This document shows, piece after piece, positions 9,193 to 17,581 of a DNA stretch of 64,000 bases. The translations under genes and the position numbers were made by a program. The first letter of the stretch is position 1, and the number at the start of each line of letters is the position of its first letter. Origin of the DNA: Thalassotalea sp. PP2-459. Its GTDB lineage: Bacteria > Pseudomonadota > Gammaproteobacteria > Enterobacterales > Alteromonadaceae. The notes under the pieces were generated by a model. The model saw only the letters and a program-made list of their open reading frames with translations. It searched no databases and was not told the DNA's origin. The DNA is taken from positions 39,941 through 103,940 of the forward strand of contig NZ_MKQD01000015.1 in the NCBI RefSeq assembly GCF_001913705.1, read 5' to 3'.

Positions 9193-10311
9193 ATGAAAGT
9201 GTTGCTAATAGATAATGGTGAGCAATCACTTTCTCCCATTAATACCTTATTAAAACAGCGCCGGTGTAAAACGGCTTACATTACAGACGCGGTAATGGGC
9301 ATAAAGCTGCTGCAAAAGCATGCTTTTGATGTGGTTATTATCGCTGATAAGCCTATACGTACTACCCTAGCGAATTTGTTAAAAGCAATTGCGCTTAAAT
9401 TTCCACAGGTAGTACGCTTTGCCGTTATTGCAGAGGGTAACATTAACGAAGACTTATCAGCTCATTATTTGTATCACCATCCTATTGATGCGCCTAAAAT
9501 CATCAAAACGATTATTGCTCTTGGCTCTGCACATCAACAAATCACAAAAGCAGTCGTTGTAAAAACAGTAGCACAAGTAAAAACGTTACCTAGCCCGCCC
9601 AAAGTTTACTTACAATTAAATCGCCTACTCAAGCAAGCGAATGTTGATTCAAATAAAATCGCAGAAATAGTGTCGCAAGACCCAGCCTTAGCTGCCAAAG
9701 TCATTCAGTTTACAAACAACACTTTTGCACAAAGCGATAAGCCTATAACCAATATTAGCGAAGCGATCACTAAAATGGGAGTTGATACTCTTAGCTGTAT
9801 TGTCATGACTGCCGAGCTTTTTTCTTATCAGCCCGATATTCCCAATTACTCAATTATTGATGAGCAATTAAAAGCGCTTAATACAGCAAAATTAGCAGCA
9901 TCATTGGTCCCAGTAACACTCAAACAGGATGCGCTATTAGCAGGCCTTTTACATAGCATAGGTAAGTTAGTGTTATTTGAAATGGATAAAAAACTTACGC
10001 TAACATTTTTTAATCATCATGCAAAAATGACCGATGATATTGCCCTTGAACAACGAATATTTTCTACAGACCATTGCCAAGTTGGTGCCTATTTATTACA
10101 TATTTGGGGATTTCCTTACAACTTGATTGAAGCGGTATTATATCAATATACACCTGAAAATCTTCTAGGTAACACCCTTGGCATTTCACAAGCAACCTAT
10201 TTAGCGAATGCATTACTGAGTAAAAAAGAAATTGATCAAACATTTGTCACGCACTACCAACTTGAGCCACAATTAGAAAAACTACAAAATAACGCTGCAA
10301 AATTCATGTAA
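9193..10311 (+). CDS. HDOD domain protein with N-terminal receiver-like domain
   Basis: Putative signalling protein of 372 residues. Residues 1-115 have the alternating strand/helix pattern of a response-regulator receiver, starting MKVLLIDN, but the acidic pocket looks incomplete and phosphorylation is doubtful. Residues 130-330 form an HDOD domain (LPSPPKVYLQLNRLL, SQDPALAAKVIQF, LLAGLLHSIGKLVLFE). HDOD is an HD-like fold usually without the full metal-binding set and is often linked to cyclic-di-GMP signalling. A clear AAGGAAAGTGAC ribosome site precedes the ATG. It is tightly spaced after argS and 29 bases before a tatD-family gene. Confidence 0.82.
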   Translation: MKVLLIDNGEQSLSPINTLLKQRRCKTAYITDAVMGIKLLQKHAFDVVIIADKPIRTTLANLLKAIALKFPQVVRFAVIAEGNINEDLSAHYLYHHPIDAPKIIKTIIALGSAHQQITKAVVVKTVAQVKTLPSPPKVYLQLNRLLKQANVDSNKIAEIVSQDPALAAKVIQFTNNTFAQSDKPITNISEAITKMGVDTLSCIVMTAELFSYQPDIPNYSIIDEQLKALNTAKLAASLVPVTLKQDALLAGLLHSIGKLVLFEMDKKLTLTFFNHHAKMTDDIALEQRIFSTDHCQVGAYLLHIWGFPYNLIEAVLYQYTPENLLGNTLGISQATYLANALLSKKEIDQTFVTHYQLEPQLEKLQNNAAKFM

Positions 10312-10340
10312 CAAAGGTTAACAGCCCTTAGGTCACGCTT

Positions 10341-11126
10341 ATGTTATTTACCGACAGTCATTGCCATTTAGACTTTCAGCCGCTTAATGAAGATCCAAAT
10401 GCATTATTTACCCAATGCATTAAGGCCAATATTCACCGCATTATAGTGCCTGCAGTATCTCCTAAAAACTGGCAGCAAGTATTAACATTGAAGCGAGAAA
10501 GCAGAAAAAATCTTACTATATTACCCTGTTTAGGTATTCACCCTTGGTACCTAAAAGGTTTAACATTTCAAGTATTAGAACAGTTAGCAGCGATGATTGA
10601 AAAACACCAAGAACATCTTATTGCGATTGGTGAATGCGGCATTGATGGAAAAATAGCAAAAGAACAAAATAACCTCGTACAACAACAACAGTTTTTTCGT
10701 CAGCAGGTTTTACTTGCAAAGCAATATCATAAACCTCTCATTATTCATCATCGGCGTTCTCATAACGAGCTCATAGAAATTTTAAAGCAAGAAAAGCCTC
10801 AAACAGGTGGTTTTTTACATGGTTTTTCTGGTAGTTACCAACAAGGAAAAACCTATATTGACATGGGTTTTAAACTTGGTATTGGTGGCACAATTACTTA
10901 CGAAAGAGCCGAAAAAACTCGTAAAGCTGTTAAACGCTTCCCATTAGACACATTAGTGTTAGAAACTGACGCACCTGCAATGCCTTTATCGGGGGAGCAA
11001 GGTCAACCAAACTCGCCACTGAATATCATTAAAGTTTTTGAGCAATTATGTTTATTGCGTGTTGAAACACCAGAAGATATTGCCACGCAACTTGAAGTTA
11101 ATGTTGATAACATTGTACATGTTTAA
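10341..11126 (+). CDS. TatD-family metal-dependent hydrolase (YjjV type)
   Basis: Putative metal-dependent deoxyribonuclease or hydrolase of the TatD amidohydrolase-like superfamily, 261 residues. Metal ligands are visible: SHCHLD at residues 6-11 (HxH), GECGID, IIHHRRSHNE and a late LETDAPA. The match is closest to E. coli YjjV rather than TatD, supported by position: yjjV also lies in the prfC-serB interval in E. coli. An AGGT ribosome site precedes the ATG. The natural substrate is not established for this subgroup. Confidence 0.88.
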   Translation: MLFTDSHCHLDFQPLNEDPNALFTQCIKANIHRIIVPAVSPKNWQQVLTLKRESRKNLTILPCLGIHPWYLKGLTFQVLEQLAAMIEKHQEHLIAIGECGIDGKIAKEQNNLVQQQQFFRQQVLLAKQYHKPLIIHHRRSHNELIEILKQEKPQTGGFLHGFSGSYQQGKTYIDMGFKLGIGGTITYERAEKTRKAVKRFPLDTLVLETDAPAMPLSGEQGQPNSPLNIIKVFEQLCLLRVETPEDIATQLEVNVDNIVHV

Positions 11127-11132
11127 GAACGA

Positions 11133-11732
11133 TTACTTGGCTAGACGAAAACTTTGACGGCTAAAACGATTTAATCCGCGGGTTAGTAAAAAACCAACCA
11201 CACCTGCCAGCATTATCATCAGACGGAAATCAGCAAACTGTTCATCACTTGCAGCTTCTAATGAACGCGTAAACGGCTCTTTAAGTAACGTTACCCGTAA
11301 ATACCCTTTTAACGTTGCATCACGTACTTCATGAACTACTGGTAAATATTGAGACTCATTAGGTGCTAGGTAATCCCCTAACCCATATAGCGCAAGGACT
11401 GACTGTTGTTCAACATTAGACAGTATTAACTGGCCGGTTTCATCATAGATAGAAATATCTTTGATCCAAGGAGTGTTAGTCGTTTGATCAATATATTGCT
11501 GTAATTTTTCTGGGTTTTCATGCCATAGTGTTAAACTAGTGATCGCCATTTGGCTGACAACTTCATCTGAAAGCTCAATAAAGTGCTCATTAATTGCTGA
11601 TTGTTGATCACCGTAGCTAAACACCCAAATGTTCATCACCAGCACAATAAGTATTATCGCTATAGCTAATTGCGTTATTTTATTATAAATAGATGACAAT
11701 CTAGGGTATAAATGCGGTTGATTTTGTTTCAT
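11133..11732 (-). CDS. smp: AhpA/YtjB (Smp) family inner-membrane protein
   Basis: Membrane protein of the YtjB/Smp/AhpA family, function not firmly known. About 199 residues from the ATG at 11732, which has GAG about 9 bases upstream; a longer GTG start at 11762 is possible. One membrane segment lies near the N-terminus (LAIAIILIVLVMNIWVFSYG) and another near the C-terminus (LMIMLAGVVGFLLTRGL), with an extracytoplasmic domain between. It is divergent from serB, exactly the E. coli smp/serB arrangement, which is the main support for the symbol. Confidence 0.82.
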   Translation of the reverse strand: MKQNQPHLYPRLSSIYNKITQLAIAIILIVLVMNIWVFSYGDQQSAINEHFIELSDEVVSQMAITSLTLWHENPEKLQQYIDQTTNTPWIKDISIYDETGQLILSNVEQQSVLALYGLGDYLAPNESQYLPVVHEVRDATLKGYLRVTLLKEPFTRSLEAASDEQFADFRLMIMLAGVVGFLLTRGLNRFSRQSFRLAK

Positions 11733-11843
11733 ATAGCAAATCTCGTCACGCGTTAACCACACTATAAAGTGTTATACTCGACAATGAAATATACGCAAGA
11801 CAATATTTTCAACTAAATATAACTAAACTTAAAAGGCAGAGCC

Positions 11844-12872
11844 GTGGCTAGTATAGTAACTCACTTCCCGCTAAATAATTTTTCCAAACAACAATTATCA
11901 CAAGTTTTTATAGAAGATGAACTAAATCTTCCTCAGTCGTTAACATTAAATGAACATGCCTTAGCATTGCTTGTTACGGATGATGAAAAAGCATCATTCA
12001 TTGCCGATCACAATATAGAACTCGTGGTATTTTCCACATTAACCTTATCTGATTTATTAGCACTTACACACGAATGTGACATTACCTTGATTGCTCTCAC
12101 AGCTATTAATCATAGATCTTCATTAACAAGTTATCGATTTGCGATTAACTGCCACTCACTGGAGAAAAGCGTCAATTCACTTGCCGACTTTACACGCAAT
12201 CAAGCCATTGAAGCTGCCATTATTCAACATGCGCCTTTGTTATCTCAACCTGGCTTATTAGTCATGGATATGGACTCAACCACTATAGAAATTGAGTGCA
12301 TTGATGAAATAGCCGTATTAGCTGGTGTTGGTGAACAAGTAGCGGAAGTCACCGAGCGCGCAATGCAAGGAGAATTAGATTTTGCTCAAAGCTTACATCA
12401 ACGTGTAGCCACTTTAGCGAATGCTCCTGAGTCAATTTTAGCAGAGGTAGTGAAAAATCTACCATTAATGGCAGGCTTAACGACCCTAGTCGATACCCTA
12501 AAAGCACATAAATGGCGAATCGCCATAGCCTCAGGAGGGTTTACCTATTTTGCCGACCATTTACAGCAGCTACTTGAATTAGATGCAGCACACGCAAACA
12601 TACTTGAAATCGTAGACAAAAAATTAACAGGTAACGTCATTGGTGATGTTGTCGATGCGCAAGCAAAAGCCGAGTGTTTAATACAATTAGCAAATACATT
12701 TAATATTGAGGCAACGCAAACAGTTGCAATGGGTGATGGCGCCAACGATTTAATTATGATGAAAGCTGCGCATCTAGGAGTAGCCTTTCATGCTAAACCT
12801 ATTGTGGTGAAACAAGCGGACACGACCATCAATAATGCAGGTTTAGATTTAATGCTTCACTGGTTGGCATAA
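11844..12872 (+). CDS. serB: Phosphoserine phosphatase
   Basis: HAD-superfamily enzyme that converts phosphoserine to serine, the last step of serine synthesis. The protein has 342 residues (E. coli 322). The N-terminal third is a divergent ACT-like region. The catalytic DxDST motif is in VMDMDSTTIEIECIDEIA near residue 146, the SGG motif in IASGGFTYFA, and the metal-binding GDGANDL near 297. The start is GTG at 11844 behind AAAAGGCAG. The gene is divergent from smp. Confidence 0.96.
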   Translation: MASIVTHFPLNNFSKQQLSQVFIEDELNLPQSLTLNEHALALLVTDDEKASFIADHNIELVVFSTLTLSDLLALTHECDITLIALTAINHRSSLTSYRFAINCHSLEKSVNSLADFTRNQAIEAAIIQHAPLLSQPGLLVMDMDSTTIEIECIDEIAVLAGVGEQVAEVTERAMQGELDFAQSLHQRVATLANAPESILAEVVKNLPLMAGLTTLVDTLKAHKWRIAIASGGFTYFADHLQQLLELDAAHANILEIVDKKLTGNVIGDVVDAQAKAECLIQLANTFNIEATQTVAMGDGANDLIMMKAAHLGVAFHAKPIVVKQADTTINNAGLDLMLHWLA

Positions 12873-12887
12873 GTTTTTAGACAGATC

Positions 12888-12922
12888 GTTCGTTGAGTTT
12901 GTATTAAGCACATTCAACGAAC
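12888..12922. repeat. Inverted repeat between convergent serB and PilZ gene
   Basis: GTTCGTTGA at 12888-12896 and TCAACGAAC at 12914-12922 form a perfect 9-bp stem with a 17-base loop. There is no strong T tract on either side, so it is only a possible terminator. Confidence 0.5.
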
Positions 12923-12949
12923 AAATTACATTAGGACAGGAGTGAACTA

Positions 12950-15415
12950 TCACATATCATTGGCCATTAATTGATAGCGATTAAGCGCTTCGTGCGTCAC
13001 ATCAATAAGTTGTACTACCCCAACAACACTCCATATATCTTGTTCGATTTGTTTTCCGCGGTGTATTGCATATGCACTGATATAACTAAGTTCAGGGTTT
13101 AAATATTTCATATCAGGATCATCAGTACGAGATAACTTCATTTGAATACAATAAAACTCTCCGCGTTTTAATGCATTTTTAATAAACATTTTTTTAAACA
13201 TATCTGACTGCAGATCAGAACCAAGCTTTGTATTCACCGCTTGTTCAACAATATCATTTTCTGGATTGATAGAAATATATAAAGTTTCATCAATCGATGT
13301 ATCTTCCGGTTGCATCTTCTTCAGCGACTCATTAAAGAAATTCGTCGCTTTCAAATGGCTTAGCACAGGGTATAAATTAAAATGATGAACCCTGTCGCTA
13401 ATCCGTTTGCATTGACGTAATAATGGGCTTTCGTCATCATTGGTTGCAATGGTCTCATATTTATAACGGCTACCACTAGTTTGCACCACGACTGAAATAG
13501 TTTGTAAACTGCGACTATAAATATTACGTAATGCTTTTGCCAACCCAGGGCTAAACATCGCGTATTCATCGGGAGTGAGCTTATCACGGTTTTTTTCAAT
13601 TAACGCTTTAAAAAAGGAGCGCCCTATGTGTTTATGCTTTTCAACATAAACACGTAAATGTAAAACCGTTTTATCTTTACTAACTCGCATGACCTCGTAA
13701 GGCAACTCATTTAAATCAAATGACGAGGTAATCTTTTGCAGCTGCATAAAAGAAACATTAATGATGTTGCCGCGAGTTAATACACAAGGCTTTTCTAGTT
13801 CAACTTTCAAACCAGAGGTTGAAAAATCTTCAGATATCCCCTGCCACTGAACCCCCTCTGAGGAGACAGCAAGAGGTGTTTTGTACTTAAACCTAGGCTC
13901 TTGTCGTTGATTATTAAAGTTAATACCAACGTCATCTATCGCCAAAGGTTCTGCTAATCTTTTATGGCCAAAATTTTTCAGTTTATTTGTATTGATATCA
14001 TCAAAATTGAACCCTTTATAAAAGTCAATAATTTCTGGAGAGTCAATACGTTGTGCAATCACCAGCATCGACAAATTAGATATCGATAACAAAACATCTT
14101 CAGTAATAGGCTGATTCAAGTGTTGATCACGTTTAGCAAGACTATTCGCCAACGTTAACGGAGATTCAGCGTATGATTCATCTAATGGTAACGTATAAAG
14201 TTGATGAACAGCAAAACTTGCTTTATTGGCTGCAAACCCAAAAAAATGCATTCTAAAAACATCGTCATCTTCAAGCTGAATAGAATCTGCAGTGTAAAAA
14301 TATGCTTTGCCATTACTGTCATGCACAAAACTATACACGAGTAATGGTGAATGCTTTGAAGCGTGCTTTTTAATGCGTAATAAACGTTCAGGGGTAACAA
14401 GATAGTTTAATGTACTGTGGCGAGACTCATCTTGCCAATATTGAAAGGTGCCTTGGTTGTTATGACAAGTCAACACGTACCTTGGCAAAATGCCATCATC
14501 GGTATCTTCAATAAAAATAGGCAACTCATTCGATTTAGGTAACACAAATTGTTCAATACATCTAGAATGTAGGGCAGAAATTGTGTTATCTAAATTGATC
14601 TTATATCGACGTTTATTGCCTTGAATAAAGCCGGCAAGAAATTGCCGAAAACCATCCCGTTTTACATCGCTATCAGGTACTCGTTCAAGCCCTACTAATT
14701 GTACGTTATCAACTAGTTGAATATTTTTAACTTGATAACGATAATGACTATTTTTACCAAACTGAAAATCATTCTCAAGCCCTGTAAAGCGTACTATGAG
14801 TACATGACGCATGGTAATTTTATGTTTACCACTATAACGGAATTTACAACCATGCACGCTTATATCTGAACTGGAAACTTCGATTTCTTTACCATCAGGA
14901 AGCTCAACGATTAATGGAATAGCGAAATTCATCCGCTCTTCTTTGCGGTTAAAGTAAGGTCCAAATCGCAGTAACTCTGCAGGATATTGCGTTTTCTCAA
15001 ACACTTTAGCTTTAGGAGCAGGGCTAGGAGGTACAGTACCAGAAAGCTGATCTTTTTCACGATGGTACATCACTCTAAAATTGTTTTCAGTGTTCATCAC
15101 CGCTTCATAAACAGCTAGCGTATAACCACCGTACAATTCGAGGGTATCTTCAAAAGCCCTAATTGCAATATCATCAAGATAATGCGTTCTATTTTCATGT
15201 ACATATGGGCGGCACTCACCATCAACATGCCCACGTAAGTCAATTAAACGCGTACACGGTGTTGCAAGGCGCTTAACTTCCATTTTAACTAAAAAGCGAT
15301 CAGACTTTGGTAACTTTACTGTTGCTTCGTTAAAACGAGATTCAAAATCCTCAGCCGTGACAGTACCGGAAAATTCATCGATTATCGCTTGATATTTTGA
15401 AAAATCTTTAGTCAT
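12950..15415 (-). CDS. Large protein with two PilZ domains
   Basis: Cytoplasmic protein of 821 residues, probably a cyclic-di-GMP receptor. Two PilZ-type domains each carry the two ligand-binding signatures: RKEER (157-161) with DISVHG (184-189), and RQEPR (504-508) with DFSTSG (530-535), matching RxxxR and D/NxSxxG. The regions before, between and after these domains (about 1-145, 250-490 and 600-821) match nothing I recognise. There is no signal peptide or membrane segment. The gene lies between serB and radA, which are adjacent in E. coli, so it interrupts an otherwise conserved neighbourhood. What it regulates is not indicated by sequence. Confidence 0.85.
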   Translation of the reverse strand: MTKDFSKYQAIIDEFSGTVTAEDFESRFNEATVKLPKSDRFLVKMEVKRLATPCTRLIDLRGHVDGECRPYVHENRTHYLDDIAIRAFEDTLELYGGYTLAVYEAVMNTENNFRVMYHREKDQLSGTVPPSPAPKAKVFEKTQYPAELLRFGPYFNRKEERMNFAIPLIVELPDGKEIEVSSSDISVHGCKFRYSGKHKITMRHVLIVRFTGLENDFQFGKNSHYRYQVKNIQLVDNVQLVGLERVPDSDVKRDGFRQFLAGFIQGNKRRYKINLDNTISALHSRCIEQFVLPKSNELPIFIEDTDDGILPRYVLTCHNNQGTFQYWQDESRHSTLNYLVTPERLLRIKKHASKHSPLLVYSFVHDSNGKAYFYTADSIQLEDDDVFRMHFFGFAANKASFAVHQLYTLPLDESYAESPLTLANSLAKRDQHLNQPITEDVLLSISNLSMLVIAQRIDSPEIIDFYKGFNFDDINTNKLKNFGHKRLAEPLAIDDVGINFNNQRQEPRFKYKTPLAVSSEGVQWQGISEDFSTSGLKVELEKPCVLTRGNIINVSFMQLQKITSSFDLNELPYEVMRVSKDKTVLHLRVYVEKHKHIGRSFFKALIEKNRDKLTPDEYAMFSPGLAKALRNIYSRSLQTISVVVQTSGSRYKYETIATNDDESPLLRQCKRISDRVHHFNLYPVLSHLKATNFFNESLKKMQPEDTSIDETLYISINPENDIVEQAVNTKLGSDLQSDMFKKMFIKNALKRGEFYCIQMKLSRTDDPDMKYLNPELSYISAYAIHRGKQIEQDIWSVVGVVQLIDVTHEALNRYQLMANDM

Positions 15416-15561
15416 TTGCTCATCAAAGTTAGTACAATTACGTTAAGGCTATACCTATAGTCGAAATCATTATAATGTGAATCAGTTAAATGTCATACAC
15501 TAAGTTGACTTTTAATACACTTAATCTAATTTTTTAAAGCAATAAGCGTACCTTTTATACA

Positions 15562-16923
15562 ATGGCAAAAAATAAACCCTCTTACGTCTGCACAGAATGT
15601 GGCGCTGATTACTCTCGCTGGCTTGGACAATGTAATGAATGCAAATCATGGAATACCATTTCAGAATTTAGACAACCAAAGGTTTCAAATAAACAGCAGC
15701 GCTATGTCGGTTATGCTGGCCAAACTGAAGCACAAGTTCAAACACTTGATACCATTGATTTAGCAGAACTACCGAGATTTTCTGCTGGTTTTGCAGAGTT
15801 TGACCGTGTATTAGGTGGCGGTATTGTACCTGGTAGCGCTATCCTTATTGGCGGTGAACCAGGTGCAGGTAAATCAACACTATTATTGCAAACCATGTGT
15901 ACCCTCTCAGAACATATGTCTACTTTATATGTTACCGGTGAAGAATCATTACAACAGGTTGCAATGCGCGCTAAAAGGCTTGGTTTAACCGCAGACAAGC
16001 TAAAATTGTTATCAGAGACAAGCGTAGAAAATATTTGTCATATTGCTGAAAAAGAACAACCTAAAATCATGGTAATTGATTCTATTCAAGTGATGCATAT
16101 GGCTGATATTCAATCAGCGCCTGGTAGTGTATCGCAAGTACGGGAAGCGGCGGCTTTTCTCACTCGTTTTGCTAAACAAAACCATGTAGCCATGATTTTA
16201 GTGGGCCATGTGACAAAAGACGGTGCATTAGCAGGGCCAAAAGTATTAGAACACTGTATTGATTGCTCTATTATGCTAGAAGGCAGTACCGACTCCCGTT
16301 ATCGCACCTTACGTGGTAATAAAAACCGCTTTGGCGCAGTGAATGAATTAGGCGTGTTTGCCATGACAGGTACAGGCCTAAAAGAAGTTAAAAACCCATC
16401 TGCAATCTTTCTCACCCGAAGTGAAGAACAAACACCAGGCAGTATCGTCATGGTACTTTGGGAGGGAACAAGGCCGTTATTAGTTGAAATTCAAGCGCTT
16501 GTTGACCATTCAGCCTTAGGTAACCCACGAAGGGTTGCCGTTGGTGCTGAACAAAATCGCCTCGCCATGTTATTGGCTATTTTAAACCGTCATGGCGGCT
16601 TACAAATGAATGATCAAGATGTTTTTGTCAATGTTGTGGGTGGTGTAAAAGTATCTGAAACCAGTGTTGATTTAGCACTCATGTTAGCGTTAGTGTCAAG
16701 CTTTCGGGATAAAGCCTTGCCACAAGATTTAGTGGTATTTGGCGAAGTAGGTTTATCTGGAGAAATTAGGCCAGTACCCAGTGGCCAAGAGCGAATTAAC
16801 GAGGCGGCAAAACATGGTTTTAAACGCGCCATTGTACCTTTTGCTAATATGCCAAAAGATCGTATTGAAGGGATGGAAGTCATCGGCGTAAAAAAAATCA
16901 GCGACGCATTAGAAGTCATTTAA
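15562..16923 (+). CDS. radA: DNA repair protein RadA
   Basis: RecA-like ATPase that promotes branch migration during recombinational repair. The protein has 453 residues (E. coli 460). It starts with a four-cysteine zinc motif (CTECG...CNECKSW), then a Walker A motif GGEPGAGKSTLL near 96, the RadA-specific NKNRFGAVNELGVF segment near 253, and a C-terminal Lon-like domain. It is divergent from the PilZ gene, with a 146-base shared promoter region. Confidence 0.97.
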   Translation: MAKNKPSYVCTECGADYSRWLGQCNECKSWNTISEFRQPKVSNKQQRYVGYAGQTEAQVQTLDTIDLAELPRFSAGFAEFDRVLGGGIVPGSAILIGGEPGAGKSTLLLQTMCTLSEHMSTLYVTGEESLQQVAMRAKRLGLTADKLKLLSETSVENICHIAEKEQPKIMVIDSIQVMHMADIQSAPGSVSQVREAAAFLTRFAKQNHVAMILVGHVTKDGALAGPKVLEHCIDCSIMLEGSTDSRYRTLRGNKNRFGAVNELGVFAMTGTGLKEVKNPSAIFLTRSEEQTPGSIVMVLWEGTRPLLVEIQALVDHSALGNPRRVAVGAEQNRLAMLLAILNRHGGLQMNDQDVFVNVVGGVKVSETSVDLALMLALVSSFRDKALPQDLVVFGEVGLSGEIRPVPSGQERINEAAKHGFKRAIVPFANMPKDRIEGMEVIGVKKISDALEVI

Positions 16924-16960
16924 CGCATATTAAAAAGCTCTAAATAACCAGGAAACTACA

Positions 16961-17371
16961 ATGAAAGTAAACCACGTAATACTCATCCTAAGCCTAAGCT
17001 GTATATCTCTGTGTGGCTGGGCAAGCAACAATCCGTTTATCGGCACTTGGCAATTAGTTTCAGGTGAATATGTTAATAATAAAAATGAAACCATTACATA
17101 TAAATCAATTGGAATACGTTCTCAAAAGGTCATTGGTGAAAAACATTTTAGTTTCGTTACTTTTTCACAAGATAAATTTTGGGCCGCAGGCACAGGTAGT
17201 TATCAATTTACCAACACCACCTATAGCGAAAAACCAAGTATGGCGTCATACCCTTTAGAGGGTAATGGTGTATACACCTTTCACTATGAGATGAAAAATG
17301 ACCAATGGCATAACTCACGCTGGCATGATGGCAAACGCGTTGAGTATGAAATTTGGCAAAAAGTACAATAA
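16961..17371 (+). CDS. Secreted lipocalin-like protein
   Basis: Small exported protein of 136 residues, function unknown. It has a signal peptide (about 1-22, ending CGWAS) followed by NPFIGTWQLVSGEY, a sequence opening typical of lipocalin-like beta-barrel domains. The C-terminus is KRVEYEIWQKVQ. A good AGGAAA ribosome site precedes the ATG. It lies 37 bases after radA and may be read through from it, but no functional link is evident. Confidence 0.7.
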   Translation: MKVNHVILILSLSCISLCGWASNNPFIGTWQLVSGEYVNNKNETITYKSIGIRSQKVIGEKHFSFVTFSQDKFWAAGTGSYQFTNTTYSEKPSMASYPLEGNGVYTFHYEMKNDQWHNSRWHDGKRVEYEIWQKVQ

Positions 17372-17581
17372 AGATTACAAAACCAGCTATTCTTCACTGT
17401 GCTTCAACGAAGAAGGTAGATCATAAAGTAGATATTTACTTGTTTTAATTTATTTTATCATTCAAAAATTGGTTATTAATCTTATCAATTAGGTTACTTA
17501 GCGGTTCATGGTTGACTTTATTGGGCTAGTCGCCATTATAAGTAGCGTAAAAATGACTTATAAAAACGATAAGAGACATCT

